DNA from: CAYLNM01 sp964385045
GTDB lineage: Bacteria > Planctomycetota > Phycisphaerae > Phycisphaerales > SM1A02
Assembly (NCBI GenBank): GCA_964385045.1
Contig: CAYLNM010000148.1
Coordinates: 1-10,688 of the forward strand
DNA: 10,688 nt
Reading direction: 5' to 3'
The notes under the pieces were generated by a model that saw only the letters and a program-made list of their open reading frames with translations, ran no database searches and was not told the origin of the DNA. Below, in pieces: positions 1 to 6,739 of this stretch (position 1 is the first letter of the stretch; each line of letters opens with the position of its first letter). The translations under genes were made by a program, and so were the position numbers.

Positions 1-1913
1 CGGCTGGCCTGCTCGACCACGGCGCGGGCGATCTGCACCTGGCTGTAGCCGTTGCCGACCTTCGCCACCGGGATGCCGTGGCGGCGGCAGAGCTTCGGCA
101 GCTCCTCGCTCACCTCGTGGCTCATGAAGCGGTTGCCGATGACGACGATGTCCGCCCGCAGGGCCGGCGCCTCGAGCCGCCGGTAGCTCGCGCCCTTCGG
201 ATGGTCGACCCACTCGACGTCCGCGAGCTCGAACGTCTCCCGGATGCGGGCCTCGACCTCGGGCTTCGGGATGCCGCAGACGATCATCATCGTGCGGTCG
301 CGGAGCAGCTCGCGGGCCTGGGTGACGAGCTCGGCCTCGATGCACGCCTCGTCCGCGGCGTCGGCGGAGCTGGCGGTGCAGGCGGCGTCGGACGCATGGC
401 CCGCGATCCGGGCGATGGTCGCATGCTCGGTGGCGTCGTACGCGGCCTCCGCCACCAGCTCGGCCAGCGGGGAGAGCTCGCCCGCGTCGGGGCCCAGGCC
501 CCGCGCCATCAGGTCGGCCGCGGTCTCGTCGATGCGGCGGAGGTGGTGCGCCGCGTCCTCGTCGGGATCGCGGAGCTTGTCGAGGTGATACTCGAGGCGG
601 TTCGCCAGCTCCTCGCGCTTCCGCTCGGCCCGGCTCACGCCCTCGCTCGCCTTCTCCAGGCCGTCGCGCACGCCGTTCCAGCCGCGATGGCCGACCCGCT
701 GGCCCTTGCGCAGCCCCTCGACGCGGTGGACCTTGCACGAACGGGCCACGGTCAGGAGGAGCTCCCGCACGTCGTCCTGGATCGGACAGTGGCCGCCGCC
801 GGCCCGGTCGGCGAGGAAGTCGGCGAGCTGTCCCGCCGCGCGGCCGCCGAGGCCGAGGGCCCACGGGATGTTCTCGACGAGGTAGTCGCGCCGGGAGATG
901 CGTCCGGCGATGCGGACGGCGGTGGCGGCGTTGCGGTAGAGGTGCGCCGCGAGCCGGAAGTCGGCCTCGTCGAGCGACGGGCGGAGTGCCGCGGGCATCG
1001 GGGTGGTCGCGTGCGGCCCCTCGGCGGCGGCGAGCGCGGCGTGGAATCCGAGCCGCGCCGCGGTGTCGCACAGCTCCGCCGCCCGCTCCGCGGCGGCGAG
1101 CGTCTCGTCGAGCCGGGCGAGCGGGTGCTCGTCCGGAAGCGACTCGACGAAGGCCGGCCCGTCGAGCGCCGCCGTGTCCGCGTCGGCCGAACCGTCGACC
1201 GCCGCCTCGGTGGACTCCCGCCGGTCCCACACCGCCTCGGCGGGATCGACGGCCGGCACCGCGACCTCCACCGTCTGGCCGGCGATCTCGAGTCGCTCGG
1301 TGCGCACGGGCTCGCTGGCGGTGGGCGCGGCGGCCGTGGGGGTCGCGGCGGGCTCGGCGGTCGCGGCGGCCGTGGCGTCGCTCGCCGCCGGGGGCGTGGG
1401 CACCGCGTCGTCGGCCGCCTCCACCCGCACCACCCGCGGGCCGCGAATGGCGGCCGGGCGGAGCGGCCGCACCGGCGACGACGTTCCGATCTCGGAGTCC
1501 TGGGCGGCGGCGACGGGGGCGGCGTCGGCGGCGTCGGCGGCGTCGGCGGCGTCGGCGGCTTCGGCGGCGCCCGCGATCGATCGCGAAGCGGCCGGCCCGT
1601 CGACCGGACGCGACTCCGGGGCCTGGGCGGAGGTCGGGGCGGGAAGCGCCGTCGCGGACGGGGCCGGGCCGGTCCGGCCGGGGGTCGCTCGCCCCCCGCC
1701 CGGGGCCTCGGGCTCGTCTCGGTCGGCGGGCTCGGGGGCCGCCGGCCAGCCGGCCAGTCGGTCGAGCCGGTCCCCGAGTGCGTGGACGGCTCGGGCGAGT
1801 CGAGCCAGCCACGGTCGGCGGGGTCGGCGGGGTCGAGCGGCTCGGACGACTCGGGCGGATCGGGTGTCGTCCTGGGTCGAGGCGGTCAGGCCGGAAGGGC
1901 TCAGCGTGGTCAT
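1..1913 (-). CDS. DUF2325-domain protein with basic N-terminus, Ala/Pro linker and helical core (C-terminal end cut by window edge)
   Basis: The frame is open from ATG at 1913 to the left edge (637 codons visible). GGAG lies 6 nt before the ATG. Residues about 26-60 are basic (RRPRRPWLARL). Residues about 60-260 are a low-complexity Ala/Pro/Thr linker that includes a DAA repeat. Residues about 285-520 are a helical region with RLAAHLYRNAA (320-330) and CPIQ (376-379). From residue 542 (MMIVCGIPKPEVEARI) through VDHPKG, ADIVVIGNRFMSHEV and IPVAKVGNGYSQVQIARAVV the sequence fits DUF2325: a short Rossmann-like domain with an SH-containing motif and a closing helix. That domain's biochemical role is unknown to me. 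The core is shared with the broken gene at 6740-8397, whose C-terminus differs. It is divergent from the gene at 2128 across a palindrome-rich promoter region. The gene call is secure and DUF2325 is a good pattern match; the function is unknown. Only a few C-terminal residues are probably missing. Confidence 0.88.
   Translation of the reverse strand, partial: MTTLSPSGLTASTQDDTRSARVVRAARPRRPRRPWLARLARAVHALGDRLDRLAGWPAAPEPADRDEPEAPGGGRATPGRTGPAPSATALPAPTSAQAPESRPVDGPAASRSIAGAAEAADAADAADAADAAPVAAAQDSEIGTSSPVRPLRPAAIRGPRVVRVEAADDAVPTPPAASDATAAATAEPAATPTAAAPTASEPVRTERLEIAGQTVEVAVPAVDPAEAVWDRRESTEAAVDGSADADTAALDGPAFVESLPDEHPLARLDETLAAAERAAELCDTAARLGFHAALAAAEGPHATTPMPAALRPSLDEADFRLAAHLYRNAATAVRIAGRISRRDYLVENIPWALGLGGRAAGQLADFLADRAGGGHCPIQDDVRELLLTVARSCKVHRVEGLRKGQRVGHRGWNGVRDGLEKASEGVSRAERKREELANRLEYHLDKLRDPDEDAAHHLRRIDETAADLMARGLGPDAGELSPLAELVAEAAYDATEHATIARIAGHASDAACTASSADAADEACIEAELVTQARELLRDRTMMIVCGIPKPEVEARIRETFELADVEWVDHPKGASYRRLEAPALRADIVVIGNRFMSHEVSEELPKLCRRHGIPVAKVGNGYSQVQIARAVVEQAS
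1518..1571. repeat. 9-bp in-frame tandem repeat GGCGGCGTC
   Basis: There are four perfect GGCGGCGTC units (1518-1553), followed by two degenerate units (GGCGGCTTC, GGCGGCGCC). On the minus strand the array encodes an AAD repeat in the linker of the DUF2325 protein. A 9-bp period keeps frame, so copy-number slippage would lengthen or shorten the linker without disrupting the gene. Confidence 0.9.
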
Positions 1914-1973
1914 CTCGGGCTCCGTGGCGAGGGTCGGGGGACGGGATCGGCCGACGGATCCGACCGGCGGCCA

Positions 1974-2039
1974 TGCACTTTGCACGCCATTGTGGCGAGA
2001 GATTGCAGGAATGCAAGCCCTGCGAGAATGCACGGTGCA
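1974..2039. promoter_or_regulatory. Cluster of operator-like inverted repeats (TGCA half-sites)
   Basis: Three TGCA-spacer-TGCA elements lie in 66 bp: TGCACTTTGCA (1974-1984), TTGCAGGAATGCAA (2003-2016, perfect 5-4-5) and TGCACGGTGCA (2029-2039). A different perfect repeat, CGCCATTGTGGCG (1985-1997), sits between the first two. Further TGCA words occur at 2094 and 2124. The cluster is in the divergent intergenic region between 1913 and 2128. It looks like binding sites for a dimeric regulator that could control both genes. The regulator is not identified. Confidence 0.5.
1989..2016 (-). promoter_or_regulatory. Candidate sigma70-like promoter of the DUF2325 gene, overlapped by palindromes
   Basis: Read on the minus strand, TTGCAT (2016-2011) is separated by 16 nt from CACAAT (1994-1989). 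Each box matches the sigma70 consensus at four or more positions. The expected transcript start is near 1982, leaving a leader of about 70 nt before the ATG at 1913. Two perfect inverted repeats coincide with the boxes: TTGCA-N4-TGCAA (2003-2016) over the -35 and CGCCA-N3-TGGCG (1985-1997) over the -10. The boxes are seen in sequence; promoter activity is inferred. Confidence 0.45.
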
Positions 2040-2058
2040 AGAATTTCGGCGGCCGGAA

Positions 2059-2088
2059 TTGGCCCGCCCGTCGAGGTCCTGCTACAGT
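2059..2088 (+). promoter_or_regulatory. Candidate promoter for the gene at 2128
   Basis: TTGGCC (2059-2064), an 18-nt spacer and TACAGT (2083-2088) precede the ATG by about 40 nt. Each box matches four of six sigma70 consensus positions. The third TGCA palindrome (2029-2039) lies about 20 nt upstream of the -35 box. Confidence 0.4.
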
Positions 2089-2127
2089 CACGCCTGCACC
2101 GGGGCCCGTCACCCCCAAGGAATTGCA

Positions 2128-3156
2128 ATGTCGCAGGATGCTGACACCACGCTGTCGGGGGCGTCCGAGCACGTTCCGAACAGCCGCGGCGAGGACGCGC
2201 CGCCCCCTGGGCACGCCCTGGCGACCACATCCCGAACCCCTGCGAGCGAGTCGCGGGAGGACTGGGCCCGGCTCGCCGCGCGATTGCATGACGAGCTTGT
2301 CGGGCTGCTCACGCGGCGGCCCGATGCGGCGGTCGACCTCGCCCCCGCCATGGAGCTCGCGGGCCGGCTTCGGGCCGAGGGCGAGCGGTCTCTCCGGTGG
2401 ATCGCAGTGCACGGCGGGGACCACGCCGCCGGCTCCGGCGAGGCCGGCGGCGACGACACGGCCCGGGCGCCGCAGGCCTTCGCCCAGTGGCTCGGGCTCG
2501 GGCTGCTCGACGAGTACGCCGCGGTGCCGCGGGAACGCTTGATCCGCGAGGCGGCGCGGTTCGAGCGGCGCGGCCCGCGGGCCGGCGAGGCCGGCGCGGC
2601 GCCCGGTCCCGCGGTCGGCGGCCGACCTGCGTCCGGCCCTGCGTTCACGGACCCCGGCGACGCGGTCGGCTCCGGAGCAGCCCCCGCCCCCGCGGTGGAT
2701 CGTCGGCTGCCCCCCGGCCTCGACGATCAGGCCGGCCGCCGTTTCGCGGTCGAGGGTCGCTCGCTTCACGAGTACGCCCTCGACTCCGATCGCCCGCCGG
2801 TGTCGGTGAGCCAAGCCGACTACGAGCGCATCGCGCGATCGCTCGCGTCGCTCTGCCTCGCCGGCGACGAGGGGGATCTAGAGCCCACGCAGGCCAAGCA
2901 GCTGCGCGAGGCTACCGGCGAGGCGGACCGCACCGATCCGCTCGAGCCGCGTCTCGTCTCGCTGACGCACGTCTACATCTGCCTGCGGCTGTGGCAGGCG
3001 GCGCGGCTCGTCCGTCGGCAGACCGGCGGCTGGTTCGTGCCGGTGCGGCTCCAGACGGGGGAGCTGCCGACCGATGAGGCCTTCGTCGCGGCGGCGATGG
3101 GCATCTGGCGAGACCTCGCCCAGATGGCGGAGCCCGCCGCCGCCGACGTCGACTGA
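2128..3156 (+). CDS. Unrecognised protein, possibly with a C-terminal DNA-binding-like domain
   Basis: This 342-residue protein starts at the ATG at 2128, chosen because AAGGA (2117-2121) lies 6 nt upstream; an open frame further upstream has no better signal. Residues 1-45 are polar and low complexity. About 48-120 are helical and charged. About 140-200 are Ala/Pro/Gly linker. The C-terminal part (about 205-335) is the most protein-like: it begins RFAVEGRSLHEYAL and continues through ADYERIARSLASLC, LVSLTHVYICLRLWQAARLV and GGWFVPVRLQTGELP. A helix followed by a GGWFVPVR strand could be a winged-helix element, but this is only a guess from pattern. I do not recognise the family. It is transcribed away from the DUF2325 gene across shared palindromes, which would suit a co-regulated partner or a regulator. 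There is no signal peptide or membrane segment. Codon composition matches the neighbours. Confidence 0.8.
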   Translation: MSQDADTTLSGASEHVPNSRGEDAPPPGHALATTSRTPASESREDWARLAARLHDELVGLLTRRPDAAVDLAPAMELAGRLRAEGERSLRWIAVHGGDHAAGSGEAGGDDTARAPQAFAQWLGLGLLDEYAAVPRERLIREAARFERRGPRAGEAGAAPGPAVGGRPASGPAFTDPGDAVGSGAAPAPAVDRRLPPGLDDQAGRRFAVEGRSLHEYALDSDRPPVSVSQADYERIARSLASLCLAGDEGDLEPTQAKQLREATGEADRTDPLEPRLVSLTHVYICLRLWQAARLVRRQTGGWFVPVRLQTGELPTDEAFVAAAMGIWRDLAQMAEPAAADVD

Positions 3157-3262
3157 CGCGCGCTCCGGTCGGCCGTCCCCGTGTGAATACGCCCGGGGCA
3201 GATCGATTTCTCCGCGGCAACGAGGCTCGAGCAGCGGACGCCCTGGCGCCCGAAGCTTCGCC

Positions 3263-3841
3263 TCAGAATCGATCGCTCCCATCCAGCTGCTGCTCGAGCC
3301 GGTCGGCGACGACCGCGAGGGCCCGCACCTGCGTCCCCAGCTCCTCGGCCTCCATCGTCTCGACGATCTGATCCCAGCTCGCGACGACGAGCTCGCCGTC
3401 GTCCATCGGCCATAAGGCCAGCCGGACGAAGCGGTGCTGCTCGTTGACCAGGAGCAGGCGACGCATCAGGTCCGGCGCGAGCTGCTCGCCCTCGGGCACG
3501 CGGTGACACGGCGAGAAGAAGGTCACGACGTGCAGGCCCTGGGCGAGCAGCCCGGAGACGCGCACGAAGACCTGCTGCTCGCGGCCACCGGGCATCGGCA
3601 GGCAGCCGCGGAGCAGCTCGCCCCCCGCGTCCGGCTCGAGGCGAAGGTCGATCGCCTCCGCCGCGGCCCGCACCTGCGTGAGCACGGTTCGGACGGCGGC
3701 GGCGTTGAGGGCGGCGAGCGGCAGACCGTCGGTGCCGACGGAGCCGGCCGACGACGAAGGACGAGGCTCGAAGGCCTCGGGCGTGCAGTCCATGGGGAGC
3801 CCCGGAGTCGGTGGTTGGGCCACGGCACCTCCCGCGGCCAC
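3263..3841 (-). CDS. YbjN / secretion-chaperone-like fold protein
   Basis: The ORF encodes 192 residues from a GTG at 3841. Alternative starts are GTG 3823, which follows GGGAGG by only 4 nt, and ATG 3793; the true N-terminus is uncertain because the first 16-40 residues are low complexity. From about residue 45 the order is a helix (VRTVLTQVRAAAEAI), strands (QQVFVRVSGLL, LHVVTFFSPCHRVP), a helix (APDLMRRLLLVNEQ), strands (FVRLALWPMDDGELVVAS) and a long C-terminal helix (TQVRALAVVADRLEQQL). This alternation, with LLxxN before a short hairpin, is the pattern of YbjN and type III secretion chaperone-like folds, which are soluble cytoplasmic proteins that often bind a partner. No partner is evident here. 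It converges on the gene at 2128-3156 with a gap of about 105 nt that shows no clear terminator. The fold call is moderate; the CDS call is good. Confidence 0.75.
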   Translation of the reverse strand: MAAGGAVAQPPTPGLPMDCTPEAFEPRPSSSAGSVGTDGLPLAALNAAAVRTVLTQVRAAAEAIDLRLEPDAGGELLRGCLPMPGGREQQVFVRVSGLLAQGLHVVTFFSPCHRVPEGEQLAPDLMRRLLLVNEQHRFVRLALWPMDDGELVVASWDQIVETMEAEELGTQVRALAVVADRLEQQLDGSDRF

Positions 3842-3906
3842 CCGACCACCCTACTGCACGATCGGCCGGCGATCCGCCTCTGCCGGCCATTCGGCAACCC
3901 GCCCCA

Positions 3907-3942
3907 CTGACACCATGCTGTCAGCGGTGCGTCGACCGCTGA
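3907..3942. repeat. Two overlapping, mutually exclusive inverted repeats downstream of the CDGSH gene
   Basis: CTGACA-N6-TGTCAG (3907-3924) and TCAGCGGT-N6-ACCGCTGA (3921-3928 with 3935-3942) are both perfect and share the bases 3921-3924. They lie 30-65 nt beyond the stop of the CDGSH-acyltransferase gene and about 65 nt upstream of the YbjN-like gene, all on the minus strand. There is no T-run, so this is not a classic intrinsic terminator. It could be a hairpin-type terminator or an operator for the downstream gene. Confidence 0.55.
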
Positions 3943-3971
3943 AGTTTCACGAGGGCTCCGTCGTGCCCGCC

Positions 3972-4937
3972 TCACGACGACAGCAGTTGCCCCGGCCCCT
4001 CCGTGATCCGCGGCCGTCCCGCGTCGTGGGGAACCGAGCCGGTCCCGCAGAGGGACTGCCCGCGCCCGTCGACGATCTCGGCCAGGATCTCGCTCGTGAG
4101 CGGCATCGCGCGGTCGGCGAAGAGCGTGCCGAGCGGATCCGGACACGCGGGATCCGCGGGATTGAGGAGCACGACGCTCGGCGTTCCGAGCACCGGATGC
4201 CTGAACTCGCTGCCGGCGACCGGCTGGAATCCCAAGCGTCGGTAGTAGCGGGCCGCCCGGACGGTGGCGTTCGTGACGTTGACGCGGCAGCCGTACCAGA
4301 GGCCCACCGCCCAGCACCCGGTGATCAACGCCCCGGCAAGCAACGGTCCGCCGGTCCGTCGCGCGACCAGCCTGGTGCCGGAGCACGCCGCCGGCCCGAG
4401 CCGCCGCATCAGCACCGCGTCGAACGAGCCGCAGTCCGGGAGCGGGGCATACCGGTGGATCGAGCCGCGGATCGACCCGATCACGCCGGTCCCATCCTCG
4501 GCCCACACGTGGACGCACCGGCCCTCGTGCTCATCGACCGCGACTCCCGCCCCGAGGAGCTCCGACCGCAACGTCGCGATCGCATCGGACGGAGCGTCGC
4601 TCCAAGCGGCCGCCCACAGCGTGATGCCGACCGTCCGGCAGGCTTCCCGCAGGGTCTCGGGAAGCTCCGGAAGCAGGTCGACCCGGCCGGTCCAGCGAAG
4701 CCAGGGGCCGGGGCGGCAGTCGAGATCCGGCCCGGCCTCCAGCGCAACCGCCCGGCGACGCAGATTCGCCGCCTCGTACTCGTACACCACCCCGGGCCAC
4801 TCGCTGCGGGCCGCGAGATGCGAGCCATCGCAGAAGGGCTGCCGTCGGCTGAGCCCGCACCGGCAGAGCCACTTGGTTGTCGCGCCGATCCGAAGCGGCT
4901 CGGGCGAGTTCGCGGACCGGCGGACGAGCCGCGTCAC
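3972..4937 (-). CDS. CDGSH iron-sulfur domain fused to a GNAT-like acyltransferase
   Basis: The protein has 321 residues. The start is GTG at 4937, chosen because GGGGAG (4951-4946) lies 8 nt upstream and the GTG overlaps the upstream stop as GTGA. Residues 25-40, CRCGLSRRQPFCDGSH, match the CDGSH consensus C-x-C-x2-S-x3-P-x-C-D-G-S-H exactly, with C25, C27, C36 and H40 as expected 2Fe-2S ligands. Residues about 135-240 resemble a GNAT acyltransferase: CVHVWAEDGTGVIGSIRGS strands, an RRTGGPLLAGALI turn and helix where acyl-CoA or acyl-ACP would bind, then RAARYYRRLGFQPV. The ending LGTPSVVLLNP recalls N-acyl amino acid synthase-like members. The CDGSH match is strong; the acyltransferase match is moderate and its substrate is unknown. 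Translational coupling to the diiron oxidase gene suggests a shared pathway and possible electron transfer from the cluster, which is inference. The protein is cytoplasmic, with no signal peptide. Confidence 0.85.
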   Translation of the reverse strand: MTRLVRRSANSPEPLRIGATTKWLCRCGLSRRQPFCDGSHLAARSEWPGVVYEYEAANLRRRAVALEAGPDLDCRPGPWLRWTGRVDLLPELPETLREACRTVGITLWAAAWSDAPSDAIATLRSELLGAGVAVDEHEGRCVHVWAEDGTGVIGSIRGSIHRYAPLPDCGSFDAVLMRRLGPAACSGTRLVARRTGGPLLAGALITGCWAVGLWYGCRVNVTNATVRAARYYRRLGFQPVAGSEFRHPVLGTPSVVLLNPADPACPDPLGTLFADRAMPLTSEILAEIVDGRGQSLCGTGSVPHDAGRPRITEGPGQLLSS

Positions 4938-5692
4938 GGACGCGTCTCCCCGGGCGCCAGGCTGCGGCAGGCCCGGTCCATGGCCCGCGACCAGACGGGC
5001 ATCGGATAGACCGCACGGAAGCACTCGAAGCCGTACCGAATGTGGTCGCGGGCCGACGCGTCGAGGGCGACGCACTCCCGGATCACGTCCGCGAGCATGT
5101 CGGCGTGGCGGACGTCCTCCTCGGCGTGCAGCCGCATGAAGTGCAGCCGCTCGTCGGGGTATGCGGCACGGACGAGGACATCCTGCACCTCCTCGACCAT
5201 GATCGTCGTGAACCGCTCGAAGAAGAACATGAAACCGAGGTGCGCAGTCGGGTGGCACGACTCGGCGACGAAGCGAGTCACGCCGATGATGGCGGCGGCC
5301 CCGGGGGACGGCGGCTCGCTCTTCGCCGCCTCCGCGTCACCGCCCAGCGCGGCGAAGTCGTGGAGGGCCAGCGTCCCGTGCCCCGTCTCCTCGATCTGCA
5401 CGGCGATCATCGCTCGGACGAGCGACTGCTCGCTGATGCTCGATCCGAAGCGGCCGACGGCGTGGAACACGGCCTCGTCGATGCGCTTCTGGTAGGCGTA
5501 CACGTCGCGAAAGAGCTCGCGCATGAACGCCAGTACGAGGCTCGCCGGCGCATCGGGCGCGAAGAGTCGGGCGTAGGTCTTGGACGTCCGAACCTCGCTC
5601 AGCACGTCCTGCAGCAGGGCCTCGAGCTCGGCGATCGGGTCGTCAAGCGCCAGCGTCGAAGGGTCGTCGCATCTGGGTTGGTTGTCGCTCAC
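4934..5692 (-). CDS. Heme-oxygenase-like diiron oxidase (iron-containing redox enzyme family)
   Basis: The 252-residue, all-helical protein has the spaced metal ligands of heme-oxygenase-like diiron oxidases, the TenA/CADD/UndA-type superfamily. E102-x2-H105 is in VQIEETGHGTLALHDF, Glu 167/168 is in the helix FFFERFTTIMVEEVQDVL, and E192-x3-H196 is in RLHAEEDVRHADML. Family members use a nonheme diiron centre and O2 for oxidations such as decarboxylation, N-oxidation or C-C cleavage; the reaction here cannot be read from sequence. An ATG at 5698 directly abuts GAGGAG, so the in-frame GTG at 5692, 6 nt after GAGGAG, is the better start. The stop TGA overlaps the GTG of the CDGSH-acyltransferase gene by 4 nt, so the two are almost certainly one operon. 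The PEP-CTERM-like gene ends 110 nt upstream, possibly in the same transcript. Confidence 0.87.
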   Translation of the reverse strand: MSDNQPRCDDPSTLALDDPIAELEALLQDVLSEVRTSKTYARLFAPDAPASLVLAFMRELFRDVYAYQKRIDEAVFHAVGRFGSSISEQSLVRAMIAVQIEETGHGTLALHDFAALGGDAEAAKSEPPSPGAAAIIGVTRFVAESCHPTAHLGFMFFFERFTTIMVEEVQDVLVRAAYPDERLHFMRLHAEEDVRHADMLADVIRECVALDASARDHIRYGFECFRAVYPMPVWSRAMDRACRSLAPGETRP

Positions 5693-5698
5693 CGGCAT

Positions 5699-5704
5699 CT
5701 CCTC
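5699..5704 (-). promoter_or_regulatory. Ribosome binding site deciding the oxidase start
   Basis: GAGGAG is immediately followed by ATGCCGGTG. The ATG has no spacer, while the GTG two codons later has a 6-nt spacer. This supports GTG at 5692 as the start of the diiron oxidase. Confidence 0.6.
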
Positions 5705-5802
5705 GTCCACGCTGTCGTCTCGTCGAGCGGCCGTGCCTCGCTCGGACGGCCGTGGCGTGGTTCGGCACGAGGTGACTCGCAGGACGCCGGGGGTTGGGGA
5801 CA

Positions 5803-6516
5803 TCAGGCCCGCATCAGCCGTCGGCGAGCGACGGTCGCAATGCCGAGTCCGCCGAGCGCAAGGAAGGCGGGAGTCGGCAGTGGAATCACCGTCACCGCGA
5901 CATCGACGCCGGTCACGATCACCTGGCCGGCATCGAGGAAGCCGATGCCCGGGATGTTGAAGGCGGCATCGGTCACGGACAATGACTCGATGATCATGAT
6001 GTCGTGCAGGGACGAGTACTGGTCGGATGTCGCGGGAGCCCAGCTGAAGAGGGCCAACCACATGTCGCCATCCGAGGCATACTCCACGCCTGAGACGCTG
6101 AGGCCGATCGCGCCGTCGAAGGTGATCTGCTCCGTGATGCGAACAGATCCCTCGGCCCATGGTTCGGCGTCGAAGTCGTCGTACCCGTCGAACGCGAACT
6201 CGATCACCGCTTCGCCGTCGGAGTCGAAGATCCGGAGCATGCTGGTGGCCTCACTCTCCACCCATCCGAAGTCGGTGAAGAGATCACCCTGGCCGTAGTA
6301 GGACTGAGGGGTGCCCGGAGCGCCGACTCGAGTCTGCTCCCCCGTGTGGATCTGCTGGTACTCGAACGAGTGGCCGGCGAGTGCGCCTCCGAGCTCCCCG
6401 GTCACCGTGAGCGAGATTGAGGAGATCGTGGATGCGCTGGATACGCCGGCCACGCCGCAGATGGTGGCGATGACGGTGGTCGTTCCGATGAAGCCGGTGA
6501 CTCGCAGTTCGTTCAT
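5803..6516 (-). CDS. Exported protein with PEP-CTERM-like C-terminal sorting signal
   Basis: The 237-residue protein starts at ATG 6516, with GAGGA 9 nt upstream. Residues 1-30 form a signal peptide: a short N-region with one Arg, a hydrophobic stretch (FIGTTTVIATICGVAGV), then a likely cleavage site near SSAS. The mature part is acidic and beta-rich with many Ser, Thr, Asp and Gly, and I see no enzyme motif. The C-terminus reads VIPLPTPAFLALGGLGI and then ends in an Arg cluster (ARRRLMRA). That is the tripartite layout of PEP-CTERM tails, which exosortase recognises and processes for surface or extracellular delivery; the motif here is the PLPTP variant rather than PEP. No exosortase gene is in the window, so it would act from elsewhere. 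It is a single-domain hypothetical of unknown role, on the same strand as the downstream oxidase operon. The CDS and export calls are strong. Confidence 0.9.
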   Translation of the reverse strand: MNELRVTGFIGTTTVIATICGVAGVSSASTISSISLTVTGELGGALAGHSFEYQQIHTGEQTRVGAPGTPQSYYGQGDLFTDFGWVESEATSMLRIFDSDGEAVIEFAFDGYDDFDAEPWAEGSVRITEQITFDGAIGLSVSGVEYASDGDMWLALFSWAPATSDQYSSLHDIMIIESLSVTDAAFNIPGIGFLDAGQVIVTGVDVAVTVIPLPTPAFLALGGLGIATVARRRLMRA

Positions 6517-6524
6517 GGGACGGG

Positions 6525-6560
6525 GTCCTCGTCCGGAGTGAGGGATCGGCGCGCGAGGAC
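6525..6560 (-). promoter_or_regulatory. Inverted repeat that could mask the ribosome binding site of the PEP-CTERM-like gene
   Basis: GTCCTCG (6525-6531) and CGAGGAC (6554-6560) are perfect 7-bp arms around a 22-nt loop. In the minus-strand transcript the arm nearest the ATG contains the GAGGA ribosome binding site, so pairing would sequester it. The rest of 6517-6739 holds no gene that I can support; it also has a GCGGC-CCC-GCCGC hairpin (6717-6729) just past the stop at 6740, without a T-run. Confidence 0.35.
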
Positions 6561-6739
6561 CACGGGCACGGCGGTCGTGCGTCCGTGGGGCGACCTGCCG
6601 GGCCGCCGCTGGTGTTTCGGAGAACCGTCGCGAGGAGGGACAGGGGTCCGCTGGGCTGGGGCCGTTCGCGGCCGGCGGGGTGGGTCGCGTGGCGGCGCCT
6701 GGCTCAGCCCCGCCTCGCGGCCCCGCCGCCTTGGTCCCG

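Noticed and set aside
1518..1571. CRISPR-like array
   Set aside because: The repeat is a 9-bp contiguous in-frame codon repeat without spacers.
78..3156. Long plus-strand frames of several hundred codons over 78-2144, 986-2542 and 1003-2127
   Set aside because: They are low-complexity Arg/Gly/Ala shadows of the minus-strand DUF2325 gene. Only the part from ATG 2128 in the third frame has a ribosome binding site and protein-like content.
3157..3262. Terminator in the convergent gap
   Set aside because: There is only a 10-bp perfect palindrome without a loop (CGAAGCTTCG) and no stem followed by a T-run.
4938..5258. Upstream extension of the CDGSH gene to 5258
   Set aside because: The extension is Arg/Pro-rich and lies inside the oxidase coding sequence. 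The GTG at 4937 has a well-spaced ribosome binding site and couples to the upstream stop.
5693..6160. Upstream extension of the oxidase gene into the PEP-CTERM-like gene
   Set aside because: The extra residues are out-of-frame translation of the exported protein gene, and the GAGGAG at 5699-5704 sets the start.
3678..6298. Plus-strand frames over the oxidase and CDGSH genes
   Set aside because: They are antisense to genes with exact catalytic and cluster motifs, and their translations lack any recognisable domain.
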